A stretch of DNA of 64,000 nucleotides, from assembly GCA_019671005.1 (NCBI GenBank), contig CM033728.1:29897099-29961098 (forward strand), written 5' to 3'. Under the pieces are notes generated by a model. That model saw nothing but the letters and a program-made list of their open reading frames with translations, was not told where the DNA came from and searched no databases. Both the position numbers and the translations under genes were made by a program. Origin of the DNA: Hibiscus mutabilis. Lineage: Eukaryota > Streptophyta > Magnoliopsida > Malvales > Malvaceae. Positions 24,082-35,990 of this stretch are shown here, piece after piece; position 1 is the stretch's first letter; the number at the start of each line of letters is the position of its first letter.

Positions 24082-26406
24082 TTTATCTTTAATTATTTCT
24101 TATTTACTTTCTTTAGTTTATGCCCTTGGTATTTAGTTGTCCAAGTAATCGAGTCTCCAACCAACTATCGCCACAAGATGTGCCGTAGCACTGGTCAACC
24201 CTCCTACTGTCGCCAAAGACCATACATACGTACCCTCCATCTGTCGCCAATTAGGGGCCTTAACCCTGGACTGTAGTCCATCCTGACACAATGAGCTCTA
24301 GACTCTAAGGCATGCCCTTCTACCTATGACCACTAACAACCAAGGCTTTGTTCAATTATGAATCACTTATTCAAGGATTTCATGTTCAAGTCAAGCAATA
24401 GCTTATTCAAGGATCAATTCAAGTGATATATTACAAGATCTTACATTTATATACAGCCCTTAGGCCAAATGAGCCTTAGCTCGACACTTTGCAAGTCAAT
24501 CTTGTCATTCAAGCAAACAATTAACATATGTCATTTCTTAGGCATCAAGCAAGATCTTAAATTCATGATTTATATCATGTTAACAAGTATTCAAATCATA
24601 GAGATACATTAAGCATTCATTCGAATGGATCATGGTCAATGCATCAACGCTCAAGTATTTGTTTTCACCTTTATTTCTAGATGGTTTAACAACATACATA
24701 TTACTATTAGATCTTCAAGTTTTGCTTAAACTACTCTTCCACTTTTTCATCACATCCAAGTTTAAATCAAGTACATGTATATATATCATGACATAAAATA
24801 ACAAGAAATAGACATGCATCTTTGGTTAGGACCTAAGTCCTAACCCTATATTAAACTACACTCACAATACTCCAAGCTTAGCTAATCTTGGATCCAAATC
24901 CCCTTTTTCTAGCTTTCAAATGCTCCTCCTTAGAACCTTATCCAATGTTCTCTTCTCGCTCTAAAATTTCCATACAAGTAAATCATGGTCAAGACAAGAA
25001 CATTCATTTATTCAAAACAAGACAACAATACACATAATTCATTCAACATACATTTCAAAACATCAAGGCTGCCTGGCAGCTTGTGCATTACTTACTAAAA
25101 TATGCATAACTTTCATTACGTGCATCGGAATTTTAATTGGTTTACACCATTGTAAAGCTAAATTAATTGTATTTCTAACCATATAGGCCTTGCATTTTAA
25201 TTGTTTACCAATTAATACAGTTTTTTACTTAAAGACAGGGTAATTACAACACTGGACAATTTACACTGTCCCTAGTATTTCATTTCTACAATCCATTCTA
25301 CAATTCTGAATTCAATTCCGTTTTCTCCTAATGAATTTAGACATATTAAGGTACTATCCATTAAATTTTAAGCCTTAAATTCCGTTTGTACAATTTATAG
25401 ATATTTTTCAAAATTACTGCCCAGAACAGGGTATTCTGGGCAGATTACACTAATTTAGATTTTTAGCTTCAAATTCATTCAAGAAAGGATTCTAACATTA
25501 TAATTCAACTTATTTTCATGTTCTTACATGTCTAGGTCAGTTTTATTCACCTACCAATGTGATCAAAACAGAGCATTTTATACAATCAATCATGTTTACT
25601 CAATCTTCACTAGCTATGTGATCAAAAATCCGTACCAATTTAGTACCTAAATTTCCAGCAATTATAGCAATTTCCAGCAAAAATTCCAGCATAAACATTC
25701 AAGTTTCCAGCAACCTATATATTTCTTTAGCAATTTGATCAATAACACTCCATTCGAATAACCAAAGGAATATAGCATGGAATGTTCTCTAAACAATTTC
25801 ATTACCACAAAATCATAGAAACCTATTGATCAAATTCAAGCCATGTAATTTTTTTCTTCCTATCTTCCAAAGCTTCTAATTAGGCTAATTTCTATGCATG
25901 CATTTCAATTGAATACAATTTCATACCAATCAAACAATCCAATTTACTATAAGATTACAATAAGAAATGAACAAGGAGATTACCTACTTATCAATGCATT
26001 ACTCGAACAAGACACCAAGATCATCAAGTTCTTTAACAAACAAATACCATGGATAATTCTCCCTCTCACTCTATTTCTATGCTTTCAATTCTAAGGAAAA
26101 TAATGAAGAAGATGATAAGAATTTGTTTGTTTCATCTCCACTAACTCAATGTCGTGGATCTCTTGGTTGCCACTGGAAGGACAAGTGTCCAAGGCCACAA
26201 CTCTATGTTACTTTTGCATGCAATCTTAAGGGTTAAAACATTATTCATGTTGGTCCCTTACATTTCTAGCATCTCATTTTACATTTCATTCATTTTAGTC
26301 CTAATTATAACATAGGTATTAATTATCGAATTTATTTATTTTAAAACATCTTCTAAAAAAATCAAAAGTGGTATCATTCTTCTAGACCTAGTTTTGGGAT
26401 GTTACA
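24082..26406 (-). repeat. LTR on the minus strand, ending at the Athila element
   Basis: The right end reads TTTTGGGATGTTACA, so on the minus strand it starts TGTAACATCCC, as in related gypsy LTRs (compare the solo LTR ending near 45976). The stretch is AT-rich with only chance open frames. It may pair with 23491-23981 as one LTR across the gap, but I see no proof. The five bases on the right (TTGAG) do not match those left of 23491 (CTATA). Confidence 0.65.
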
Positions 26407-27030
26407 TTGAGTGAGTTTGAGATAGTTTCCTTGACGGAAAGGATGTATGGCATTGTTGCATAACCGATTGCCACCCAAACTAAAAGATCTAGGAAGTTTT
26501 ACAATTCCTTGTGCTATCGCAATCACTATGCAACCTTGGAGCAAGCATAAACCTTATGCCAAAATTTATTTTCCAAAGATTAGGCATAGGGAAGGCGAGA
26601 CCCACTATAGTCATGCTACAACTTGCGGACATATCTTACATGCATCTAGAGGGAAAAATCAAAGACATTCTAATAAGAGTAGATAAATTTATTTTTCTCG
26701 CTGATTTTATTGTTTTGGATTGTGAAGTAGATGAGTTCACTCCCAATTATTCTTGAGAGACCATTCCTATCAACGAGGAGGACCTTGATCGATGTTGAGA
26801 GAAAAGAGCTCACTATACGGGTTAATGATCAACAAGTCACACTCAATGTTTTCAAAACCCTCAAATATATCTATGATCTAGAAGAATGCCAGAATATTCA
26901 GGTTACCACGAAATTTAACTTCGAAGTGGACGAGCATTGCCATTGCAATGTCATTTCGAACCTGAAGAACTTGAGGAACCAGATAACGAGGCATAGCAGG
27001 AAGCAAATTGGATTGTAAGTCAACCGGGTA
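26407..27030 (+). pseudogene. Athila A protease region
   Basis: The protease releases mature proteins from the polyprotein. The leader reads EFEIVSLTEGCMALL and PPKLKDL; then a deletion of about 20 bases near 26528 shifts the frame. The active-site segment follows as LCNLGASINLMPKF: the catalytic Asp (CDLGAS in the better copy at 55430) is Asn here. Next come GIGKARPT, DKFIFLADFIVLDCEVDE and, after another shift near 26740, ERPFLSTRRTLIDVE, all in the normal order. The domain is inactive by sequence. Upstream gag is absent, and the reading ends near 27030 in the linker to reverse transcriptase. Confidence 0.85.
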
Positions 27031-27084
27031 AAAGTTTTAAATCTCTTGATTACTCAAGTAAGGAACGTAAACCTGACAAACCTT

Positions 27085-28215
27085 CCTTTGAGCAACATTC
27101 TATTTTAAAATTAAAACCATTGCCAGAGCAATTGAAATATGTTTATTTGGGAGAGGATAACATCTTGCCCGTAATTATTTCTTCTAAGTTGCAGCCTGAA
27201 TATAAAAAGAAATTGGTCAACATGTTGGCGTATCATAAAAGATTCGGCAGGATGTATGCACAAGATCCTGCTTAAAGAAGGCTACAACAATTCAATTAAG
27301 GCTCAAAGGAGGTTTAACCATGGCATAAAACAAGTCATGATAAAAGGAAATTATAAAGTGGCTTGACGCTTGTATCATATATCCAAACTCCGATAGCTTA
27401 TGGGTAAGTCTGGTACAATGTGTACCGAAAAAAGAAGGTATGATTGTGGTAAGTAATGAAAACAATGAACTTATTCCCACTAGAACTGTCACCGGTTGGA
27501 GAGTTTGTATGGATTACCGTAAGTTGAATAAGGCTACTAGGAAATATCATTTTTTTTACCCTTTATTGACCAAATGCTTGACCGTCTTACAAGAAAATCT
27601 TTTTATTGTTTTCTTGATGGATGCTCAGGATATAACCAAATTGCCATAGACCAAGAAAAAACCACATTCACGTGCCCATTTGGTATGTATGCATTTAGGA
27701 GGATGCCGTTTAGATTGTGTAATGCCCCGACAACCTTCTAGAGGTATATGATGGCAATTTTCTCTGATATGGTGGAAGATTTCCTTGAAATCTTCATGGA
27801 TGACTTCTTGGTATTTGGAGACAATTTTGACAATTGCCTCGGCAATTTGGAAAAGGTGTTAGCACGTTGTAAGGAATCTGACCTATTTTTAAACTAGGAG
27901 AAATGCCACTTTATGGTGGACGAAGGTATCATGCTTGGACACAAAATCTCATCAAAGGGAGTTGAAGTAGACAAGGCCAAGGTGGATGTGATTGAGAAGT
28001 TTCCACCACCGAATTCATTCAAGGGGATTTGAAGTTTTCTCGGATATGCATGTTTTTATAGAAACTTTATTCATAATTTTTCTAAAATTTCTAAACCTTT
28101 GTATAATTTGCTTGAACAAAACAATGCCTTTAATTTTGATGACTCTTGTTCTACAGCATTTGAAGAGCTAAAGAAACGACTTGCCACGACACCCATTGTC
28201 ATTCCTTGAATTGGT
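27085..28215 (+). pseudogene. Athila A reverse transcriptase region
   Basis: The leader (LPEQLKYVYLGED, VIISSKLQPE at 27120-27210) is followed by several stops. The core starts WRVCMDYRKLNKATRK near 27500 and, in a shifted frame, goes on FGMYAFRRMPFRLCNAP near 27680. The catalytic box is EIFMDDFLVFG near 27795, with both Asp present. Then come KCHFMVDEGIMLGH and a GYACFYRNFIHNFSK segment near 28050. Stops lie at about 27739, 27896 and 28030. The comparison with the B copy (41105-41590) is useful: A still has Lys after LGH, where B has a stop. Confidence 0.85.
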
Positions 28216-28610
28216 CTTTACCTTTCGAGCTCATGTGCGATGCAAGCGATTTTGTAGTAGGAGCTATCTTAGGCCATCAGAAAGGTAAAATTTTCCATGT
28301 GATAGATTACACTATCAAAACCCTTAACAGTGCTTAATTGAACTACGCCATGACTGAAAATGAATTGCTAGCGGTAATACTCGCATTTGACAAGTTTCAT
28401 CCTTACTTGATTGGTATCAAGGTAATTGTTCATACTGACTAATTGGCCATTAAGTACTTAATTGCTAAGAAAGATATCAAATCTCGTTTAATTTGTTGGA
28501 TATTACTTTTACAAAAGTTTGACATTGAAATTAATCATAGGAAAGGGACGGAGAACTAGGTTGTCTATCACATGTCTAGGCTAGAAGGGGCAAAAGGATG
28601 ATGATTATTT
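28216..28610 (+). pseudogene. Athila A RNase H region
   Basis: Reads SSSCAM, then in the next frame CDASDFVVGAILGHQKGK with the first catalytic Asp, then NYAMTENELLAVILAFDKF and KVIVHTD, where the next codon is TAA instead of the usual His. The end, MSRLEG, lies near 28575. This is the normal RNase H order for Ty3 elements, spoiled by stops near 28336, 28441 and 28557. Confidence 0.8.
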
Positions 28611-29336
28611 GGATATCCATAATGTATTCCCAGATGAGCAGTTGTTAGTTGCCTCAGCAACTCCCTGGTATGCCAATTTAGTAAATTTTCTTGTAAGCTG
28701 CATTCTACCTTATAACCTTGCTTATCAAGGAAAGAAGTAGTTCCTACATGATGCTAAGCATTATTATCGGGACCAACCTCTTTTGTTTAAACAATGTGCA
28801 GATCAGGTCATACAATGATGCATTCCTAAGGAGGAACAATAGAATGTGGTTTTACAATGTCATTCATCACCCTATGAAGGCCATTTTGGAGGTACTCGCA
28901 CAGCGGACAAAGTATTAAAGTCAGGCTTTTACTGGCCAACTCTCTACAAAGATGCCCACGAATTCTACAAGAGGTTTGATCGATGCTAGTGAACGGGGAT
29001 TATATCGAGGCGGAAACACATAAGATGCCATTGCAGAACATCCTTGAAGTAAAATTATTTGATGTGTGGGGCATCAATTTTATGGGGCCCTTCCCACCAT
29101 TATTTGTTAACTTATACATCTTACTTACTGTGGACAACGTATCTAAATGGGTTGAGGCAGCTGTAGTTCCAACAAATGCTTCCAAGACTATGCAGAGATT
29201 CTTTCAGAAAAACATATTCACATGGTTCAGAATGCCGAGGATAATCATCAGTGCTAAAGGCAAACATTTTGACAATAATCTTATTGTCAAGATGTTACAA
29301 CACTTTGGAGTTACTCACAAGGTTGTCACGACATAT
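28611..29336 (+). pseudogene. Athila A integrase, N-terminal and catalytic part
   Basis: The zinc-binding part keeps His residues (CHSSPYEGHFGG near 28860) and the first Cys (RFDRC near 28985), but two stops follow at once. The catalytic core reads WGINFMGPF near 29070, where the family has WGIDFMGPF: the first catalytic Asp is Asn. The second acidic site reads IISAKGKHFDN near 29250, where Asp (SDEGKHF in the B copy) is Ala. Two of three catalytic acids are therefore lost. The reading is broken at 29336 by the copia insertion and resumes at 33741 with the region of the third acid (QTNGQAEIS, Glu kept). Confidence 0.87.
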
Positions 29337-30301
29337 TGTTGAGCTCGAATTCTTCAAACGATTTTGTTGCCAAGTGGTGGAGAAGTTGGATGTTGGGTGA
29401 CTGGTGGTGGAAGCAATAAAAAGAAATTGGACACAATGATTTTAGAGTTGTTCGAGCTTCAAACCAAGCTCTATATCCACTACCTTAGCTTCCTCACTAA
29501 GGATTTCCCAATTCACTAATTTAATTCTTTCTTTTTTCCCAGGCTTAAGAGGTAACCCTTACAAACACAACTTATACCCTATAGTCTTGTAAAACACTCT
29601 TTTACAAAAGAGAAAAGAAAGCAAACTAGGAATCCTCTCAATGGTATAATGTTTGAAGATTTAAGCTCACTCACCCAATCCTAAAAAACTTGAGCAAATA
29701 TTACAATTTAAGCTCACAAGTGTTGTCTATACAAAAATATGAAAATTGAAGCACTAAGACAATTTTCTATACATAAGTTGTTGGCTTTGAGATCATTAGC
29801 TTCTTCAGATGCTTCTTGAGGTCTTTTATACTCCCAATTGAGTTTCTAGCCGTTGGGGACTGTTGGGATTGAATTAGAGTCATTGTGGACTTTATTTCCC
29901 GAAATAAATACAGTTCTAGAGCCTTTGGTATCGATACGCGGGTGGTCATATTGGTACTTGTTCTTCAGAAACTAGACGTTGGAGCATTTAAAATTCATAG
30001 GGTATCGGTACACAATATCTCCGTATTGGTATGCACCCTAGCGTATCGATACGCCCTTGGCCATATCGATACGAGTTTTGGCTACTAGAAATTTTTTGTA
30101 CCACTTGTATCGGCATGGCTTGAACCGTATGAGTACGGGGCTTTATATTTTGACATTTTGATCACTTAAATTAGTTTTAAAACAAGTCAAAACCTTTCAA
30201 ACATATTTTCAAGTTAGATGGACTTTGAATAAGATTTACAATATTTCAATCAAGTCCAAAACCATTTTTCAAATTATTATATCAAAACAAAAATCTCAAG
30301 A
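29337..30301 (-). repeat. Left (3') LTR of the copia element
   Basis: 965 bases, TGTTGAG to CTCAAGA (last CA changed to GA). It matches the right LTR, which is about 490 bases longer because of an internal duplication. It includes the palindrome-rich module (29925-30140) with TATCGATACG words and TTTGGCTACTAGAAATTTTT. Confidence 0.88.
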
Positions 30302-30806
30302 ATCTCTCACTTTTTGATATAATAAAACCAACTTGAAAATTTGTTTTTGAAAATTTTTCCCTTAGTAAAATAATTTTGAAAAAGATATTAGTTTGCAAAA
30401 ATATTAAAAGCTCCCCGTTTTCTTTTGAAATTTCAATTTTTCAAACCTTTCTCCCCCTTTTTGTTGTATCAAAAATGATTCCAACTAAGTTTGAAAAACT
30501 TTTAAAGTACCACAACAATGGAGAGTTAAAAATTTTTTTGACAAAATAAGAAATTTGATTTAAAATGGATCACCCTTACTCAAGCATCAAATAGAATGTT
30601 AGTCCAACAATTCATGATTAACTAATTGAATTTCAAATAAATAAATAAATCAAATAAAACACAAAGAAATTCATTTTAAATTTACCACTTGAATCAAAGG
30701 TAGGATGTGAAGCCTTCCTTCTTCAAGTGATCTTCCTTGTATGCATAGAGCTTCCATGGTTCACCACATTGTTGATCAATGCTCCATCACACATATAAAA
30801 AGACAA

Positions 30807-32189
30807 TCAAGTAATTTTTGGCATCCAAATTGCTTTGGATTCAATGGAGTTAGTTCCATAAATTTTAGTCCCCTTAAGAATCCATTTTTCAATTTCATCA
30901 TTTTTCTTTGAAGTAATTAGTCCTTTTGGGACCCAAATACTTTTAAAACATTTACCGTTCAAAAATCTAGGGGCACTAGATTCTCTTTGATAAAAATTTG
31001 ATTTTCCAAAATTGTTTTTTCCTTTCAAGCTCCTTGGAAATCAAACCTTTTTCTTTCTTAAGATCATCCAACTCATTTTGATGATCCTTTCTATCTTTTG
31101 AAGCAAATTTTGTAAGTTTAAAACTTTTTGCTCAAAATTCTTAATTTTTGCTTCAAACTCCAAATTGGTTTTCAAAAGCAAATCATTTTTAGTTTTCAAT
31201 TTTGAAATCATCTTTTTTATTTTTTTGAAAATGAAACCTTGAATTCAAAAACCAATTCATCATAGGCTTCTTGTAACTCATCAAAAGTATAAGAATTTGA
31301 ACTAGATAAGTTAGAAGTTACCTCACCCTCTTGGAGGGCCATAAAGCATAAGTGGGCTACCTCATTGTCGGTGGAGTCTTCTTCATTACTAATTTGGCGT
31401 GTCCTTGCTTCTTGCATTCAAAGCACTTGAAAAGATTATTCATCTTCTTCTTCGATTCATGTCTTGATTCTCCATTTCGTTCTTCATGAATTGAGTAAAT
31501 TTCTTGAAGAGATGGACCATCTCTTTGATATTCTTCTGATATTCTTAGGTCTTCTACTCCTTTCTCTTTGATATTCTTCTGATTCTCTTTCCTTCTCCAT
31601 TTGGATGTTATCTTATAGGTGATCAAAGATTCAATAAGATCATCAATCTTGAGCTCCTTCAAGTTATTTTTTTCAATAATTGTTATCTTCTTGGACTCCC
31701 ATGACTCGGGAAGTGAATAAATAAACTTTCGAACGAGCTTGTCTTCTGGAATCTCCTCTACAAAACCTTTAAGTTCATTGACAATTGTGGAGAATCGATC
31801 AAACATGCTCTTGATGTCTTCTTCTAGACTCTTCTTGAAGCTTTCATAGTTGAGGTTGAGTAGACAGATCTTCATCTCTCTTACCTCGTTTGTTCCTTCA
31901 TAGGTCACTTAAAGCTTGTCCCAAACCTCATTGGCCCTCTCACAAGAAGAGACTTTGGTATACTCCTCGATCCTAATGCACAAAATAGAATGTGCAAAAC
32001 CTTCAATTTTAGCTCCATCTTTTTCTTGTCATCTATAATCTTTTCTTCTTTGCTGTGGCACGAACGGTCCTTCTTCAACAATGTCCCAAAGACGGTAGTC
32101 GATGCCCTTGATAAAGTACATTATCCTATTCTTCTAATAGGCATAATGTTCACTGTTGAAGAATGGTGGCTTGTCGATTGATTGTGCCA
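30807..32189 (-). pseudogene. copia-type Gag remnant with zinc knuckle
   Basis: On the minus strand the start ATG is at 32189 (MAQSIDKPPFF), followed by NRIMYFIKGIDYRLWDIV and EGPFVP, which is the start typical of copia Gag proteins. Stops occur near 32135, 32030 and 31910. The longest open part (31908-31357, 183 codons) carries LNLNYESFKKS, EEIPEDKLVRKFIYSLPESW and a CCHC knuckle CFECKKQGHAK. In its last element Cys is replaced (AKLVMKK), so the knuckle is imperfect. A coiled, Lys/Glu-rich part and ESSAPRFLNGKCFKSIWVPKG follow to 30807. This tail is familiar from the Gag to protease border of plant copia elements. Pol is then missing. Confidence 0.8.
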
Positions 32190-32263
32190 TAAATATCGGT
32201 TGATTTGTTAATTGATCAAGCTTGGCGGGATTGCCTCAATAGGATGTTAAGCCTCTTGATTGA

Positions 32264-32280
32264 GCCTTGCACTGATACAA
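32264..32280 (-). other. Primer-binding site of the copia element
   Basis: On the minus strand it reads TTGTATCAGTGCAAGGC, close to TGGTATCAGAGCAAGGC for initiator tRNA-Met, and lies 2 bases inside the right LTR. Two or three mismatches fit the element's age. Confidence 0.7.
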
Positions 32281-32282
32281 AT

Positions 32283-33735
32283 TGCTGGGCTCAAATTCTT
32301 CAACTGATTTTGTTGCCAAGTGGTGGAGAAGTTGGATGTTGGTGATTGGTGGTGGAAGCAATAAAAAGAAATTGGACACAATGATTTTAGAGTGGTTCGA
32401 GCTTCTAACCAAGCTCTACATCCACTATCTTAGCTTCCCTACTAAGGATTTTCCAATTCACTAATTAAATTCTTTCCTCTTCCTGGGCTTAAGAGGTAAC
32501 CCTTACAAACACAAGACTTATACCCCGAAGTCTTGTAAAACACTCTTTTACAAAAGAGAAAAGAAAGGAAACTAGGAATCCTCTCAAAGGTATAATGTTT
32601 GCATATTTAAGGTCACTCACTCAATCCTAAAACACTTGAGCAAATATTACAATTTAAGCTCACAAGTGTTGTGTATACAAAAATATGAAAATTGAAGCAC
32701 TAAGACAATTTTCTATACATAAGTTGTTGTCTTTGAGATCATTAGCTTCTTCAGATGCTTGTTGAGGTCTTTTATACTCCCAATTGAGTTTCTAGCAATT
32801 GGTGACCGTTGGGATTGAATTAGAGCTGTTGGAGTCTTTATTTCCAGCAATAAATGCAGTTCTAGAGCCATGGGTATCGGTATGTGGGTGGCCGTATCGG
32901 TACATGTTCTTTAAAAACTAGCCATTGAAGCATTTAAAATATATAGGGTATTGGTATGCATCCTAGCGTATCGATACACCCTTGGCTGTATCGATATGGG
33001 TTTTGGCTACTGGAAATTTTCTATAAAACACTCTTTTACAAAAGAGAAAAGAAAGCAAACTAGGAATCCTCTCAAAGGTAAAATGTTTGCAGATTTAAGC
33101 TTACTCACCCAATCTTAAAACACTTGAGCAAATATTACAATTTAAGCTCACAAGTGTTGTCTATACAAAAATATGAAAATTGAAGCACTAAGACAATTTT
33201 CTATACATAAGTTGTTGACTTTGAGATTTTTAGCTTCTTTAGATGCTTCTTGAGGTCTTTTATACTCCCAATTGAGTTTCTAGCTGTTGGTGACCGTTGG
33301 GATTGAATTAGAGCCGCCGGGGTCTTTATTTCTCCCAATAAATATAGTTTTGAAGTTGTCGGTATCGGTATGCTGGTGGCCGTATCGGTACCTATTCTTC
33401 AAAAATTAGCCGTTGAAGCATTTAAAATGTATAGGGTATGGGTATGCAATACCTTCGTATAGGTATGCACCCTAGAGTATCAATACGCCCTTGGCCGTAT
33501 CGATACGAGATTTGGCTTCTAGAAATTTTTGTAGCAGTTGTATCGGTATGGCTCGAACCATATCAGTATGGGGCTTCAGATTTTGACATTTTGGTCACTT
33601 AAATTCGTTTTAAAATAAGTCAAGACCCTTTCAAACATATTTTTAGGTTAGTTGGACTTTGAATAAGATTTGCAATATTTCAACGAAGTCCAATTTTTTT
33701 TTTCAAATTATTATATCAAAACAAAAATCTCAACA
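32283..33735 (-). repeat. Right (5') LTR of the copia element, with internal tandem duplication
   Basis: 1453 bases from TGCTGGG to CTCAACA. A segment of about 488 bases occurs twice in a row, at 32535-33022 and 33023-33510. The second copy starts TAAAACACTCTTTTACAAAAG just like the first. The left LTR has one copy, so the duplication arose after, or during, this insertion. Confidence 0.88.
32535..33510. repeat. Direct duplication of about 488 bases inside the copia LTR
   Basis: Both copies run from AAAACACTCTTTTACAAAAG through TTGTTGTCTTTGAGATC-like and CAATTGAGTTTCTAGC words to the palindrome module. The first ends TTTTGGCTACTGGAAATTTT. Copies differ at scattered sites. Confidence 0.85.
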
Positions 33736-33740
33736 CATAT

Positions 33741-34374
33741 CACCTGCAAACCAACGGGCAAGCGGAGATCTCTAACCGTGAGTTAAAGATTATCCTTGAG
33801 AAAGTTGTCAATTCTTAATGAAATGATTGGTTTGTGAGAATTGATGAGACACTTTGGTCCTACGAGACAACATTTAAGACGCCTCTAGGTATGTCTCTTT
33901 ATAGACTTGTCTACGGCAAGACTTGCCACATGCCGGTGGAGTTCGACCATAAGGCCTATTGGGCGATCAAGACCATGAACATGGATTGGGAGAAAACAGT
34001 ACAAAAGCGCTTACTAGAATTGAACGAGATGAAGGAATTTTGTGCGCTAGCATATAACAATGCCATGCTTTATAAAGAGAAGATAAAACGATGGCATGAC
34101 AAGAGGCTATTGTTCCGGCAAGTCTTGCAAGGGAAACTGGTGCTTCTCTATAATTCTGGACTTAAACTTTTATTGGGCAAATTATAATCGAGATGGTCTA
34201 AGCCATTTGAGGTAGTTAAACCCTATTCTCATGGGGCTGTTGGAATCAAATCAACTACGGATGGACGTGAGTTTAAGGTCAACGGACAGAGATTGAAGCA
34301 CTACGTTGGCACTCATGTTGAGCATGTTAAGAGAACAGTATCCTTAGAAGATGCACGAAAATGCTCTTTCTAAA
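33741..34374 (+). pseudogene. Athila A integrase C-terminal part (continuation)
   Basis: The integrase resumes with HLQTNGQAEIS, holding the third catalytic acid, then ILEKVVN. After a TAA near 33818 an open stretch (33834-34187) reads YETTFKTPLGMSLYRLVYGKTCHMPVE, KAYWAIKTMNMDWE and KIKRWHDKRLL. A further shift leads to SKPFEVVKPYSHGAVGI, then GQRLKHYVGTHVE and a TAA near 34374. These are the conserved parts of Athila integrases after the core. The stretch 34375-34917 is a pyrimidine-rich spacer without coding signal, then the third ORF begins. Confidence 0.88.
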
Positions 34375-34917
34375 TGTTTTAAATTTTCAGTATTTTTATT
34401 GTTTTCGTTCATTTTATTTTTTTTCTTTTATCCTTTCCTTTTTCTTTTTAGTTTGATTTAATTTTTATCCTTATCTTTCTTTTATTAATATTTATCCTTT
34501 TGATTTTTTTCTTTTTCAATTTTAGGATAGGAGTTTCAAAAGGATGGAGTTGGGCTTAATTCAAATGAAATCTTATCCCTAAGAAGGTGGAAGGTTGGCA
34601 GGATTCAAGGGATTAAACACCCTTTGAAAAAATTTCACCCAAAATTTTCTTTCCCTCCATTATCTTTTCTACCCTAGCCACACATCACTTCCATTCCCCA
34701 TCATCATTTTTTCTTTTCTCACATTGAAGATACATCAATCTATCCTCTCTACCGATTTTACACTCCACCATCACACCATTATTCCCTTATTTACTTCCCA
34801 TCTACTTCATGTTCCTCATTCATTCTTCTCCTATCCTTTGAAACTCTTTAATATTTCTTTGTTTTCCTTTCTTTTTCGATCAAGAATCAAAACACCATAG
34901 CAAAGAATCTGAAAACT

Positions 34918-35990
34918 ATGCCCAAAATAGGGGCTTAACAAGCAAGCGCACCTTCTTTCTGACGTTTTGCTTCATTGACGATCGAGCAACGCTACAAGAA
35001 AAAGTTTACCACACAAAAGGTTTGGGTGGAGCAAGGCTTTGCCTACGATCTCACCAAACCGCACTATGGCCTAGAGGATTCTGTTTATGCAGTTCTTGTG
35101 AGCCATAAGTGGTCGATATTCTACGAGCAGCCAGTAGTGGTGAACGACTCTTGAGTAAGAGAATTTTATTTACATGTTACTAATTTGGTAACCTGTGTGA
35201 CTTTGTACGAGGTAAGGCTATTCTTCTCGATGCCACCGCCATCAACACTAATTACGGGTTATTCTGCCCATGTGACGAACACGCTGAGTTTGTGAACAAC
35301 ATTACCTCGAAAGAAGTAGAGCAAGTTTTTCAAGAATTAACAGTCTAATTAGCCGAGTGGAATAAGGGGGAGTTGAAGGGAACGGTAAATCGGGCCTTGC
35401 TCAAACCCGCGACTAAGTTGTGGAACAATTTCCTCAAAACTCATTTGATGCCCACAACCCATAACACCACCGTTTCTTACTCACATTTATTTTTGCTACA
35501 TTCTATTATGAAAAATCGCTCTATTGATGTTGGTCAAGTTATTTTTGACGAGATTTATGCATGTAGCAAGAAGGACGTGGGGGCACTTTATTTTTTGAAT
35601 CTGATTTCAATCTCGTGTGAAAAAGAGAAGGTACCGACGAAGGTCACAGACGAAAGACTGCCCAAGAGAACCGAATGGACAAGGAACCACTATATACAGA
35701 TGTTGCAAGATGGCCCACTAAGACTACCAGCAACTGTGAAGAAACCCTCTATTTCAGATTCTGCCCTAGTATAAGAACATGCCCCGGCAAGTGGATACGC
35801 CACGAAAAGCCAACATGTCGCGGCAAGTGTTCTAGGAGCGGCAGGTCTTTTTTGTCTTTTGATGGAATGCTTGGAAAGGATAGAGACAATGGAGATGAAG
35901 CTTATGCGCTATTTGGAGGACCGCGACATAGCCTTGCAGTGAGTTATATTGGAGCAACACCCTTATAGTAGTGTTCCCTGTCGAGTTACT
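34918..35990 (+). pseudogene. Third ORF after pol in Athila A (putative plant transposon protein type), broken
   Basis: It aligns by eye with the better copy at 47249-48540. Shared segments are EQGF-YDLTKP-YGLED near 35030-35080, HKW, a VRGRAILLD-like part near 35215-35250, EHAEFVNNITS near 35280, KGTVNRALLKPATKLWNNFL near 35380-35440, LMPTTHNTT, and IYACSKKD near 35555. Stops fall near 35152, 35346 and 35772. The wording fits the domain often labelled putative plant transposon protein in plant genomes. The position after pol is where Athila elements may have an env-like ORF, but I see no signal peptide or membrane segment. Function unknown. The C-terminal part holds two copies of a CGGCAAGTG motif that recurs in the LTRs. 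Confidence 0.7.

Larger units (their letters stand above)
29337..33735 (-). mobile_element. Ty1/copia element on the minus strand, pol deleted
   Basis: It is inserted in the Athila A integrase with target duplication CATAT (29332-29336 and 33736-33740). Ends are TGTTGAG and CTCAACA. LTRs are 29337-30301 and 32283-33735. A tRNA-Met-type primer site lies next to the right LTR, so the element points left. The inside (30302-32282) holds a Gag of the copia type with a zinc knuckle and a following basic part with a WVPKGLI segment. No protease, integrase or reverse transcriptase is seen, so it is non-autonomous. Confidence 0.9.

Noticed and set aside
25894..26094. Open frame of 66 codons near the Athila A border
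   Set aside because: It lies in AT-rich LTR sequence, with no similarity to known domains and no conserved counterpart in the related LTRs.
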